Assembly (NCBI GenBank): GCA_937988775.1
Contig: CALKHP010000004.1
Location: 32,513 to 96,512 of the forward strand
Direction: 5' to 3'
Source: an uncultured Alphaproteobacteria bacterium
GTDB taxonomy: Bacteria; Pseudomonadota; Alphaproteobacteria; Rhizobiales; Beijerinckiaceae
Length of the DNA: 64,000 nucleotides
The position numbers were made by a program, and so were the translations under genes. Positions within the stretch are counted from its first letter, which is position 1. Each line of letters begins with the position of its first letter. Shown here piece by piece: positions 55,315 through 63,676 of this stretch. Under the pieces are notes generated by a model. That model worked only from the letters and a program-made list of their open reading frames with translations. It was not told where the DNA came from and ran no database searches.

Positions 55315-56532
55315 TTAGAAGAACGCCTGCAGCCCGGTGATCGCCCGGCCGAGGATCAGCGCATGCACGTCATGCGTACCCTCATAGGTGTTGACCGTCT
55401 CGAGATTCGCCGCCACGCGCATCACGTGATATTCCTCCGAGATGCCGTTGCCGCCGTGCATGTCGCGCGCTTGCCGAGCGATATCGAGCGCCTTGCCGCA
55501 ATTGTTGCGCTTCATGATCGAGATCGCCTCGGGCGCGAGCTTGCCCTCGTCCATCAGGCGGCCGATGCGCAAGCTGCCTTGCAGGCCGAGCGCGATCTCG
55601 GTCTCCATGTCGGCGAGCTTCTTCTGGATCAGCTGCGTCTGAGCGAGCGGCTTGCCGAACTGCTTGCGCTCGAGCGTGTAGCTGCGGGCGGCATGCATGC
55701 AGAACTCGGCCGCGCCGAGCGCACCCCAGGAAATGCCGTAGCGCGCCCGGTTCAGGCAGCCGAACGGCCCCTTGAGCCCGGAAACGTTGGGCAACAGGTT
55801 CTCTTCCGGCACGATGACGTTGTCCATCACCACTTCGCCGGTGATCGAGGCGCGAAGCGAGAGCTTGCCGGCGATCTTCGGCGCGGAAAGGCCCTTCATG
55901 CCCTTTTCGAGCACGAAGCCGCGGATTTCGTTGTCATGCGCCGCCGATTTCGCCCACACGACGAACACGTCGGCGATCGGCGAATTGGAGATCCACATCT
56001 TCGAGCCGTTGAGCTTGTAGCCATCAGCGACCTTCTCGGCGCGCGTCTTCATGCCGCCGGGGTCGGAGCCGGCATCGGGCTCGGTCAGGCCGAAACAGCC
56101 GACCCATTCGCCGCTTGCCAGTTTCGGCAGGTATTTCTTGCGCTGGTTCTCGTCGCCATAGGCGTAGATCGGGTACATCACCAGCGAGGATTGCACCGAA
56201 TTCATCGAGCGGTAGCCCGAATCGACGCGCTCGATCTCGCGCGCCACCAGCCCGTACGAGACGTAGTTGACGCCAGCCCCGCCATATTCCTCCGGCACGG
56301 TCGGGCCGAGCAGGCCGAGTTCGCCCATCTCGTGGAAGATGGCGCGGTCGGTCTTTTCGCTCGCGTAGGCGTCCTTGACGCGCGGCATCAGCTTGTCCTG
56401 CGCATAGCCGCGGGCCATGTCGCGGATCAGCCGCTCGTCCTCGCTCAACTGCTCTTCGAGCAGGAACGGGTCTTCCCAGTTGAAATGTGCCTTTGCGCGC
56501 GTGTGCGCGGCCGCCTTGGCGACTGCCGTCAT
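55315..56532 (-). CDS. gcdH: Glutaryl-CoA dehydrogenase
   Basis: FAD enzyme that oxidises and decarboxylates glutaryl-CoA to crotonyl-CoA, in lysine, tryptophan or glutarate degradation. 405 residues, family-typical. CFGLTEPDAGSDPGGMKTRA, KMWISNSPIADVFVVWAKS and RARYGISWGALGAAEFCMHA match GCDH, and NTYEGTHDVHALILGRAITG carries the catalytic Glu. The RARYGISWG-type sequence and missing YKR-type features separate it from short-chain acyl-CoA dehydrogenases. The ATG at 56532 begins MTAVAKAAAHT; longer frames were rejected. Confidence 0.94.
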   Translation of the reverse strand: MTAVAKAAAHTRAKAHFNWEDPFLLEEQLSEDERLIRDMARGYAQDKLMPRVKDAYASEKTDRAIFHEMGELGLLGPTVPEEYGGAGVNYVSYGLVAREIERVDSGYRSMNSVQSSLVMYPIYAYGDENQRKKYLPKLASGEWVGCFGLTEPDAGSDPGGMKTRAEKVADGYKLNGSKMWISNSPIADVFVVWAKSAAHDNEIRGFVLEKGMKGLSAPKIAGKLSLRASITGEVVMDNVIVPEENLLPNVSGLKGPFGCLNRARYGISWGALGAAEFCMHAARSYTLERKQFGKPLAQTQLIQKKLADMETEIALGLQGSLRIGRLMDEGKLAPEAISIMKRNNCGKALDIARQARDMHGGNGISEEYHVMRVAANLETVNTYEGTHDVHALILGRAITGLQAFF

Positions 56533-56673
56533 GGGGCGTTCCTCCTGCCCGGTAGGTCGATAATCTTCACGCGTGACTCTTGCCGCCGGCGTGACAGGCG
56601 TCAAGCATCATATGTGCACTGCGATACGAAACTGGCGGCCTCACGCCCGGTCTTGCAGCAAAATGCCGCGCAA

Positions 56674-56724
56674 GGCCTCGTTACCAGAAGGGCTTCGTTA
56701 CCAGAAGCGCTTCGTCACCAGAAG
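56674..56724. repeat. Three tandem 17-base repeats at the 3' end of the CYTH-CHAD gene
   Basis: Three consecutive 17-base units with consensus GGCTTCGTTACCAGAAG (56674-56690, 56691-56707, 56708-56724) with one or two differences each, then a diverged fourth half (CGTTTCG). The third unit holds the stop codon and last codons of the CYTH-CHAD gene. Because 17 is not a multiple of three, copy-number change could move the reading frame of the C-terminus. Confidence 0.8.
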
Positions 56725-58196
56725 CGTTTCGCCTTCAGACAGTGCCGGAGCGCGGCGGCGCTGTCCTGGCGCAGTTGCCGCGTCAGTTTCGCCGCCGCCG
56801 CCCGGCTCTTGCGCGCATGCCGCACGCGCTGCTGCCCGAAGGTCGCGACGATCTCCTGCACGGTGACGAGATCGTTGAAGCGACCGAGCACCAGTTGCAC
56901 CGCGCTGAGACGCGCCAGATAGGCCCGAAAGCTGGTGCGTTCGAGCGGAAACAGGCTGCCGTAGAATTCGCAGGCATAGCGCATGCGCTTGACCTCGATG
57001 CGCACCGCGTGCAGCTGCTCCGCATCGAAGCGGGCGATGTCGCCATAGGCGCGCAGCCGCTTTCTCTGCCCGCTCAGCAGGCGGGCGGCGTGGCTTGCCA
57101 GCGTTGCCGGCGCCACGGCGCCGGCCGCATCATTCCGGCCGTCGAAGCGGGCGAGCCAGCCGAACAGCGCCAGCAGCCCCTGGCGCAGGCCGGGCGCGGC
57201 GAGGAGCCGGGCAACGCGCGCATAGGCCGCCGCACGCGCCGCCTGGACCGGCGCCAGCGCCTGCGGATCCGGACCGGCTTTCGCCAGCATGTCGGCATGC
57301 GAGAGCACGATATCCCAGCCGCGCGCCTCGCCGAGCCGCGCGAAGACCTGGGCGACGTGCCGGCGCAGCAGCAACGCGTCCTCGGGCGTCATCAAGGAGC
57401 GGTGGAAACGTACCAGCGTGCGGAACCGGCGCATGGCGACGCGCATGCGGTGCACGGCTTCCGCCGGCTGGCTGTCGTGAAACCGTGTCGCCTCGTGCAG
57501 GAACCGGAGCAGGCAATCCTGCGCGATCAGCCGGAAGGCGGCATGCACGCTCATGCCGGCCCACAGCGTCGGCTCGCCGCTCTGCGCCTGCCGGGCGACG
57601 GCGGGCGCGCGCAGCGCCAGCCCGCGCATCGCCGGGCTGGCGGCGATCAGCGCGAGCGGCAGCCGCGCGCTGAGGCGCCGGCCAAGCGCAAGCGCCGCAT
57701 CGAGTGCGCCCTCGGCGAACCGGATCTCGACATGGCGCAACGGCGCGCCCCGGCCGTCGGCGACGATGCTGCCCTCGGTGAGCACGAGCACCAGCATGGC
57801 GTCGCCGCCGAGATCCCAGCTGCGGCGTTCGGCCTCGATCGTGAACACGGGGCTGACGCCCTTGCGCATCGCGGCCGCCAGCCGGCGCGGATAGACCGGC
57901 AGGCGTCCGAGTTCCGGCTCCGGCCCGGCAATCACCGCCTCGTTGCGCCAGCGCGCCAGCGGTGCCGTTCCGCCGCCCTCGCGCGCCAGCATCTGCACGA
58001 AACGGCGCCCGTCGCGCGGCACGCCCAGTGTCATGCCGGCCCGGCCGAGCGCCAGGGCTTGCGTGTCGAAATAGGTGATGAGCAGGGTTTCGCTGCGCGC
58101 GCGCGCCGGCCGCAACAGGCGCCCGAGCGCGGCTTTGGCATTGCCGGTGCCGGGTAGCGAAAACGTCAGGTCGAGCAGCAGGGGATGGGTCAGCAT
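56715..58196 (-). CDS. CYTH-CHAD domain protein with eroded CYTH motif
   Basis: 493-residue cytoplasmic protein. The N-terminal half (1-200) is CYTH-like: YFDTQALALGRAGMTLGV and RWRNEAVIAGPEPEL match the fold, but the ExExK catalytic start of the triphosphate tunnel is missing (LLLDLTFSLPG there), so activity is doubtful. The C-terminal CHAD half has AVHRMRVAMRRFRTLVRFHR and LHAVRIEVKRMRYACEFYGS, basic helices that bind polyphosphate. It is 37 bases downstream of ptsN, possibly at the end of the rpoN-hpf-ptsN transcript. ATG 58196 was used; the frame is open further upstream. Role: perhaps polyphosphate-dependent, unknown. Confidence 0.78.
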   Translation of the reverse strand: MLTHPLLLDLTFSLPGTGNAKAALGRLLRPARARSETLLITYFDTQALALGRAGMTLGVPRDGRRFVQMLAREGGGTAPLARWRNEAVIAGPEPELGRLPVYPRRLAAAMRKGVSPVFTIEAERRSWDLGGDAMLVLVLTEGSIVADGRGAPLRHVEIRFAEGALDAALALGRRLSARLPLALIAASPAMRGLALRAPAVARQAQSGEPTLWAGMSVHAAFRLIAQDCLLRFLHEATRFHDSQPAEAVHRMRVAMRRFRTLVRFHRSLMTPEDALLLRRHVAQVFARLGEARGWDIVLSHADMLAKAGPDPQALAPVQAARAAAYARVARLLAAPGLRQGLLALFGWLARFDGRNDAAGAVAPATLASHAARLLSGQRKRLRAYGDIARFDAEQLHAVRIEVKRMRYACEFYGSLFPLERTSFRAYLARLSAVQLVLGRFNDLVTVQEIVATFGQQRVRHARKSRAAAAKLTRQLRQDSAAALRHCLKAKRFW

Positions 58197-58233
58197 GGCG
58201 CTTGCCGATCTCCCGCGTGGCGCCGAAGCACCC

Positions 58234-58698
58234 TCAGGCCGCCTGCGAGGGCTTGCCTTCGGTGAGCAGCGTATGCAGCGCGGCGGCATCACGGGTGACG
58301 CGCAGCTTCTGCACCGTTTCGGGGTCTCGGAAAATCCGCGCCACGCGCGCCAGCGCGCGCAAATGGTCGGCGCCTGCGCCTTCCGGCGCCAGCAGCACGA
58401 ATACGAGATCGACCGGATCGCCGTCGAGCGCCTCGAACTCGATCGGCTTGTCGAGCCGGGCGAACAGGCCGAACAGCGTCTTGACGCCGGCAAGCTTGCC
58501 GTGCGGGATCGCCACGCCGTTGCCGATGCCGGTCGAGCCGAGCCGTTCCCGTTGCAGCAGCGAATCGAAGATCGCGCGCTCGTCGAGCCCGGTCAGCGGC
58601 GCGGCCGCCTGCGCCAGCTCCTGCAGGAGCTGCTTCTTGGCCGTCGCCTTCACCGCAGGCAGAATCGCCCCGGCTTGTAGAAAGTCCAGCGCGCTCAT
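58234..58698 (-). CDS. ptsN: PTS IIA-like nitrogen-regulatory protein PtsN
   Basis: EIIA-Ntr phosphocarrier that receives phosphate from NPr and regulates potassium uptake and nitrogen/carbon functions. The 154-residue product has phospho-His66 in IGNGVAIPHGKLAG, and the end DLVFVLLAPEGAGADHLRAL. The ATG at 58698 was chosen over 58710. It lies downstream of rpoN and hpf, the canonical order in Gram-negative bacteria. Confidence 0.95.
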   Translation of the reverse strand: MSALDFLQAGAILPAVKATAKKQLLQELAQAAAPLTGLDERAIFDSLLQRERLGSTGIGNGVAIPHGKLAGVKTLFGLFARLDKPIEFEALDGDPVDLVFVLLAPEGAGADHLRALARVARIFRDPETVQKLRVTRDAAALHTLLTEGKPSQAA

Positions 58699-58822
58699 GT
58701 CGCAGTCCAAGGCGCTCGTAAAAGATCGGGCGCTCGCAGAAAATCAGGCACTCGTAAATAACCCCCACCGCCGGCGTGACAAGGCCGGCGGCTCATGGCG
58801 CTCTTCTTCGACAGCGCTGCTT

Positions 58823-59416
58823 CTACACCGTTTGCGGGCCGGCAGGAACATCGATCCAGCCGATACTCCCGTCTTCCCGTAGCCGCAGGATATTGACTCT
58901 GCCGGTGCCCTCGTTGCGAAAAACGAAGCTCTGCAACTGGCGGCCTTCCATGTAATCGGCCGCTGCGGGTACGCTATGGCGCGGCAGATTGTCAAGATGC
59001 TCGGCGACGATGGCGGAGGCTGCCGCGAACCCGGCTTCGCCGTCGCGGGCCAGCATCGGCACCGCCGCAGCCGCGCCATTGGCGACCTGGATGCTGGTTG
59101 CCGCCACGCCGGCGGCGGCCTGCTGCTTGCCCTGCTTCTCGCGCTTGTAGCGCCGCAATTGCTTGGCCACGCGTTCGACGACCACGGCGAGGCTGGCATA
59201 GGCATCATGCGCCGCGCCCGAGACATTCACCGAACGGCCGCTCGAAAGATGCAGTGTGCACTCGGTTTGAAACCCCGTCCCTTCCTTCTCGACTGTCAGA
59301 TGTCCGTTATAGCTGCCGTCATAGTATTTGCTGACGGCTTGCAGTACCTCGTCTTCCGCGCGCATGCGCAAAGCGGGACCGATGTCGAGATTCTTTCCGG
59401 AAACACGGAGAGCCAT
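58823..59416 (-). CDS. hpf: Ribosome hibernation promoting factor, long form
   Basis: 197-residue long HPF that dimerises 70S ribosomes in stationary phase. The N-terminal S30AE domain (MALRVSGKNLDIGPALRMRA ... YASLAVVVERVAKQLRRYKR) is joined by an Ala-rich linker to a C-terminal dimerisation domain (RQLQSFVFRNEGTGRVNILR ... GSIGWIDVPA). It sits between rpoN and ptsN. Confidence 0.95.
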   Translation of the reverse strand: MALRVSGKNLDIGPALRMRAEDEVLQAVSKYYDGSYNGHLTVEKEGTGFQTECTLHLSSGRSVNVSGAAHDAYASLAVVVERVAKQLRRYKREKQGKQQAAAGVAATSIQVANGAAAAVPMLARDGEAGFAAASAIVAEHLDNLPRHSVPAAADYMEGRQLQSFVFRNEGTGRVNILRLREDGSIGWIDVPAGPQTV

Positions 59417-59576
59417 GGCCTTGCCATCTCCTCTGTTGCGGCGCACCGCCTGCGCGGCGGCCTGTTGATGAGGCTAGGGACGTCCCTGTGCGAAGTCAAC
59501 GAACAGCGCAGCAATGCGTTCCGCACTGCAACACAGGTTTTTCCGGGCCGGGGATAGGCTTCGCATCGGGGGGACT

Positions 59577-61100
59577 TCAGCCGAGCGTGCGTTTCTCGCG
59601 CCGGCGCGCGGCGGAACTGGGAATGCGCAGGCTTTCGCGGTATTTCGCCACCGTGCGGCGCGCGATCTCGATGCCGGTGGCCTTGAGCCGCGCGACGATG
59701 GCATCGTCCGACAGGATGTCCGACGGGCTCTCGCCCTCGATCAATTGCCTGATGCGGAAGCGCACCGCCTCGGCCGAATGGGCCTCGCCGCCGAGCGTGC
59801 TGGCGATCGCGGCGGTGAAGAAATATTTCATCTCGAACATGCCGCGCGGTGTCGCCATGAACTTGTTCGAGGTGACGCGCGACACGGTCGATTCGTGCAT
59901 CTTGACCAGGTCGGCGATCGCCTTGAGGTTGAGCGGACGCAGATGCGCCACGCCGTAGGCGAAGAAGCCGTCCTGCTGGCGCACGATCTCGCTCGCCACC
60001 TTCAGGATGGTGCGCGAGCGCTGCTCGAGGCTGCGCACCAGCCAGTTGGCATCGGTCCAGGCCGTCTCGATGAACGCCTTGCCGGCGGGATCGACCTGCC
60101 GGCTGACGCGCGTGAAATAGGCGCGGTTGGCAATGACGCGCGGCAGGGCGGCGCTGTTGAGTTCGACCAGCCAGCTCTGGTCCGGGGCAAGGCGCACGAT
60201 CACGTCGGGGATCACGGCCTGGATATGCGGGCGGCCGAAGGCAAGGCCGGGCTTCGGCTCGAGCCGCCGGATCTCGCCGACCATCTCGGCGATATCCTCG
60301 TCATCGACGCGGCACAGCCGCTTGAGCGCGGCGAAATCGCGCTTGGCCAGCAGGTCGAGATGCGCGACGAGCGTCGCCATGGCCGGATCGAGCCGGTCGC
60401 GTTCGCGCAACTGGATGCTCAGGCATTCGGCGAGGTTGCGTGCGCCGATGCCGCTCGGCTCGAAGCCCTGGATGACGTCGAGCACGGCAAGCACCTCCGG
60501 CTCGGGCACGCCGAGGCGCGCGGCGATCTCGGCGGTGGCTTCGCCGAGATAGCCGGTCTCCTCGATCGCCGCGATCAGCGCCTGGCCGATCAGGCGCGCG
60601 CCCGGCGCGGCCACGCTCATCGCCAGTTGCCTTTCCAGATGCTCGTGCAGCGACATGTCGGACGAGACGCGCGCTTCGAGGCTGTTTTCGTCGCTCGGGT
60701 CGAAGGAGCCGCCGCGCATGCCGCCGTCGAACGCCTGGAAGCTCGGCTGTTCCGGCACCGGGTCCGGCGCCTTGCGCATCGGCTCGTCATCCGGGAAGGC
60801 GTTTTCGAGCGTGGTGCCGAGATCGCGCTCGATCGCCTGCCGGTCGGTTGCCAGCATGTCGCTGGCCCAGTCGGCCTCGCGCGGCGTCTCGCCCGCGGCC
60901 TCGCTTGCCGGCTCGGGCTCGCGCACCGCTTCGCCGGGAGCGTCCGCGCGTTCGAGCAGCGGGTTGCGCTCGAGTTCCGTCTCGACATAGGCGGTGAGTT
61001 CGACCGTCGACAATTGCAGCAGCTTGATCGCCTGCAGCAATTGCGGCGTCATCACCAGCGACTGGTTCTGCCGGAATTCGAGTCTCGCGCCGAGGGCCAT
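59577..61100 (-). CDS. rpoN: RNA polymerase sigma-54 factor
   Basis: Alternative sigma factor for nitrogen, carbon and stress genes activated by enhancer-binding proteins. 507 residues. Region I, MALGARLEFRQNQSLVMTPQ with its Q/L-rich activator site, is followed by an acidic linker, the core-binding domain, the helix-turn-helix and the RpoN box ARRTVAKYRE near the C-terminus. The ATG at 61100 gives the proper N-terminus. The intergenic distance to lptB (129 bases) leaves room for its own promoter. Confidence 0.97.
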   Translation of the reverse strand: MALGARLEFRQNQSLVMTPQLLQAIKLLQLSTVELTAYVETELERNPLLERADAPGEAVREPEPASEAAGETPREADWASDMLATDRQAIERDLGTTLENAFPDDEPMRKAPDPVPEQPSFQAFDGGMRGGSFDPSDENSLEARVSSDMSLHEHLERQLAMSVAAPGARLIGQALIAAIEETGYLGEATAEIAARLGVPEPEVLAVLDVIQGFEPSGIGARNLAECLSIQLRERDRLDPAMATLVAHLDLLAKRDFAALKRLCRVDDEDIAEMVGEIRRLEPKPGLAFGRPHIQAVIPDVIVRLAPDQSWLVELNSAALPRVIANRAYFTRVSRQVDPAGKAFIETAWTDANWLVRSLEQRSRTILKVASEIVRQQDGFFAYGVAHLRPLNLKAIADLVKMHESTVSRVTSNKFMATPRGMFEMKYFFTAAIASTLGGEAHSAEAVRFRIRQLIEGESPSDILSDDAIVARLKATGIEIARRTVAKYRESLRIPSSAARRREKRTLG

Positions 61101-61229
61101 GATCTGAACGCGCTTCCTCCGTGCCGGGACTGGCACGGGGCGTGCTTTAGCACGATTTTTGCTTACACAAACTGAACGATGCCGGACAGCCCTCGGTTCG
61201 GTTGCGATAGGGCCTTCACCTGTCGCGGC

Positions 61230-62147
61230 TCAGAGCCGGAAGCCGGCGCCGAGATAGGTCCGCCTCACCTCCGGATTGGAGACGATATCGGCGGGGGAGC
61301 CTTCCATCAGCACCTGGCCGAGATGCATGATATAGGCGCGATCGATCAGGCCGAGCGTCTCGCGCACGTTGTGATCGGTGATCAGCACGCCGATGCCGCG
61401 CGCCGTCAGGTGGCGCACCAGCGCCTGGATGTCGCCGACCGCGATCGGATCGATGCCGGCGAACGGCTCGTCGAGCAGCATGAAGGACGGCCGGCCGGCC
61501 AGTGCCCGGGCGATCTCGCACCGGCGCCGCTCGCCGCCCGACAGCGCGATGGCGGGCGCCTTGCGCAGGCTGGCGATGTGGAATTCCTCCAGCAGCCGGT
61601 CGAGCTCGTCATAGCGCTTGCGACGGTTGGGCTCGGTCACCTCCAGCACGGCGAGGATGTTCTGCTCGACCGTGAGGCCGCGGAAGATCGAGGCCTCCTG
61701 CGGCAGGTAGCCGATGCCGAGGCGGGCCCGGCGATACATCGGCAGATGCGTGATGTCATGTCCGTCGAACAGGATGGCGCCGCGATCGGCCTTGACCAGG
61801 CCGGTGATCATATAGAAGGCGGTGGTCTTGCCGGCGCCGTTGGCGCCGAGCAGGCCGACGGCCTCGCCGCGCCGCACGTTGAGGCTGACCTCCCTGACCA
61901 CCTGCCGGCCGCGATAGGCCTTGCAGATCATCCGTGCCGCCAGGATGCCGGGGCCGACCTCGACCGGCGCCATCTCGCGCCGCGGCATGTGCTCGGATGG
62001 CAGGTCGAACTCGAGTTCGGCATCCTCGATATCGTCGCGTGGCGCGCTCGTGTCGAACAGTTGCGCCTGCGCGTCGCGATCGTCCGGCCGAAGCTCGGCC
62101 GGGGCGGGGCCACCGGTATCGTCGCGCGACCAGAAGTTCAGCTTCAC
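61230..62147 (-). CDS. lptB: LPS export ABC transporter ATP-binding protein LptB
   Basis: ATPase of the LptBFGC complex that drives lipopolysaccharide export. The ABC domain begins at about residue 65: Walker A GLLGANGAGKTTAFYMITGL, signature LSGGERRRCEIARAL, Walker B FMLLDEPFAGIDP. A roughly 65-residue acidic N-terminal extension precedes it, longer than in E. coli, in line with rhizobial homologues. GTG at 62147 after GAGAGGATACTC was chosen as start; an in-frame open stretch extends further upstream. Between lptA and rpoN. Confidence 0.93.
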   Translation of the reverse strand: MKLNFWSRDDTGGPAPAELRPDDRDAQAQLFDTSAPRDDIEDAELEFDLPSEHMPRREMAPVEVGPGILAARMICKAYRGRQVVREVSLNVRRGEAVGLLGANGAGKTTAFYMITGLVKADRGAILFDGHDITHLPMYRRARLGIGYLPQEASIFRGLTVEQNILAVLEVTEPNRRKRYDELDRLLEEFHIASLRKAPAIALSGGERRRCEIARALAGRPSFMLLDEPFAGIDPIAVGDIQALVRHLTARGIGVLITDHNVRETLGLIDRAYIMHLGQVLMEGSPADIVSNPEVRRTYLGAGFRL

Positions 62148-62193
62148 GAGTATCCTCTCGATCGGGGTGGGATTACGGCGGCGGCTTGCGCGT

Positions 62194-62853
62194 TCAGGAA
62201 CAGCCGTCCGGACCCTTGACGGGTTTGGCCGCCGCCTTGCCGGGCTGGGCGCCCTGCTTCTTGGCGGCATCGCTGCCGGGCACGAAAATGCCGCCGACGC
62301 GCCCGCCGATCTTCGGCCGGTCGTCGGTGACGGTCGCCGTGCCGTCCTTCAGGTTGTAGACCAGCTTGTTGCCGTTCTGCACGTTGGGGCCGTCAGCGAG
62401 CACGACATTGCCGGTCAGCACGACGAGATCGGTCGCGGCATCATACACGCCGTGATCGCCGGTCGCGGTCTGCGAGCACGACACCACCGAAACCGGGCCG
62501 TCGCAGACCAGCTTCTTGATGGAATTGTCCGGAGACTGCGATGCCGCCGCCGGCTGGGCCGCGCCATTCTCGTTCTTCTGGTCGTAGAAAATCGTCAGCT
62601 TGCTGCAGCGCAGCGTGCTCTTGCCCTGCACGGCAACGACATCGCCAGTATAGACGGCGCGCTGCTCCTTGTCGAAAATCTGCAGCCGCGCGGCCTCGAT
62701 GCGGATCGGCTCCTTGGAATTGCTGCCGAAACCGGCCAGCGGGCCGGTGCGCGCCGCCGGCGTCTGCTTCTTGCCCTGGGCCATGCCCGGCAATGGGGCA
62801 GCAAGGACGGCGCACAGCGCGAGCGCGACGAGGGCCGAAAGAATGCGCGTCAT
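62194..62853 (-). CDS. lptA: LPS transport periplasmic protein LptA
   Basis: Periplasmic bridge protein that carries LPS from the LptC side to the outer membrane. 219 residues with a signal peptide (MTRILSALVALALCAVLAAPL, cleavage near MAQG) and an OstA beta-jellyroll: RIEAARLQIFDKEQRAVYTG, RCSKLTIFYDQ, GVYDAATDLVVLTGNVVLAD. The first codon overlaps the lptC stop (ATGA, 4 bases). The C-terminal 30 residues are a Lys/Pro/Gln-rich tail. Confidence 0.92.
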   Translation of the reverse strand: MTRILSALVALALCAVLAAPLPGMAQGKKQTPAARTGPLAGFGSNSKEPIRIEAARLQIFDKEQRAVYTGDVVAVQGKSTLRCSKLTIFYDQKNENGAAQPAAASQSPDNSIKKLVCDGPVSVVSCSQTATGDHGVYDAATDLVVLTGNVVLADGPNVQNGNKLVYNLKDGTATVTDDRPKIGGRVGGIFVPGSDAAKKQGAQPGKAAAKPVKGPDGCS

Positions 62854-63644
62854 GGCTTGCTGCTCTCCTGGGTATTGCTCTGGCCCGCTGTTGCCGCACC
62901 GCCCTCGCGGGCGCGGAACACCGAGACGACATTGCCGTCAAAAATGATTTCCTTGCCGTTATCAAGGATTTCCATGCTGTTGGCGTCGATCGTCCCGGTT
63001 TCCATCGTCACCTTGACCGGATTCTGGCTCACGACATGGCCGCTCTTGAAGTCGATCCTGGCGGCGACGGTGCGCACATCGTAGCCCGAATTGGTGCGCA
63101 GGTGCACCTCCTTCTCGAGCTGCAGCTTTTCGGTCTGGCTATCGTAAACGCCGAACGCCGCCTGGAGCTTGGCCCAGCCATTGTCGGCCAGTTCGATGTT
63201 CGAGACCAGGTCGTGCAATTCGACGAGGTTCGGCTTGCGCGGGTCCTGCACGGCCGAGCTGGCATTGACGACATAGGCGCGGTTATCGCGTTTGAACCCG
63301 GTCAGCTTGGGGGCCTGCATGGTGATCTTGGAGCCGGAGATCGTCACGGCGCCGACGCTGACATCGGCCCTGATCAGCCTGAGCGGGTTGTAGAAGATCC
63401 AGACGAGCGGCCCGATCACCGCCAGCACGCAGCCGATGGGAATGACGACGCGCAGGATGCGCACCAGCCGGGAGTGGCGCGCGGCGCGCGAAAATTCCTT
63501 CTGGCGGCGGTTATCGGCCTCCGCCCGTTCGAATTCCCTGCCGTCAATCGCCGCCTGGGCCAGGGCCTTGTCCTTTCCGCCGCGCGCCGCGGCCAAAAAC
63601 GCAATAAAGATGACCAACTTAGGGCGCCTGCCCCGCCTTACCAA
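62850..63644 (-). CDS. lptC: LPS export system protein LptC
   Basis: Bitopic inner-membrane protein that passes LPS to LptA. One membrane span (LVRILRVVIPIGCVLAVIGPL, near residues 60-80) follows a soluble, charged N-terminus; the periplasmic beta-jellyroll has LVELHDLVSNIELADNGWAK, TEKLQLEKEVHLRTNSGYD and EILDNGKEIIFDGNVVSVF. No ATG precedes the conserved part: TTG codons at 63644, 63617 and 63596 are the candidates, and none has a strong ribosome site, so the true start may be later than annotated. Overlaps lptA by 4 bases and follows rnd by 32 bases. Confidence 0.85.
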   Translation of the reverse strand: MVRRGRRPKLVIFIAFLAAARGGKDKALAQAAIDGREFERAEADNRRQKEFSRAARHSRLVRILRVVIPIGCVLAVIGPLVWIFYNPLRLIRADVSVGAVTISGSKITMQAPKLTGFKRDNRAYVVNASSAVQDPRKPNLVELHDLVSNIELADNGWAKLQAAFGVYDSQTEKLQLEKEVHLRTNSGYDVRTVAARIDFKSGHVVSQNPVKVTMETGTIDANSMEILDNGKEIIFDGNVVSVFRAREGGAATAGQSNTQESSKP

Positions 63645-63676
63645 GTGCGCAGCGGCGCATCGGTGCCGGCCGCGTG

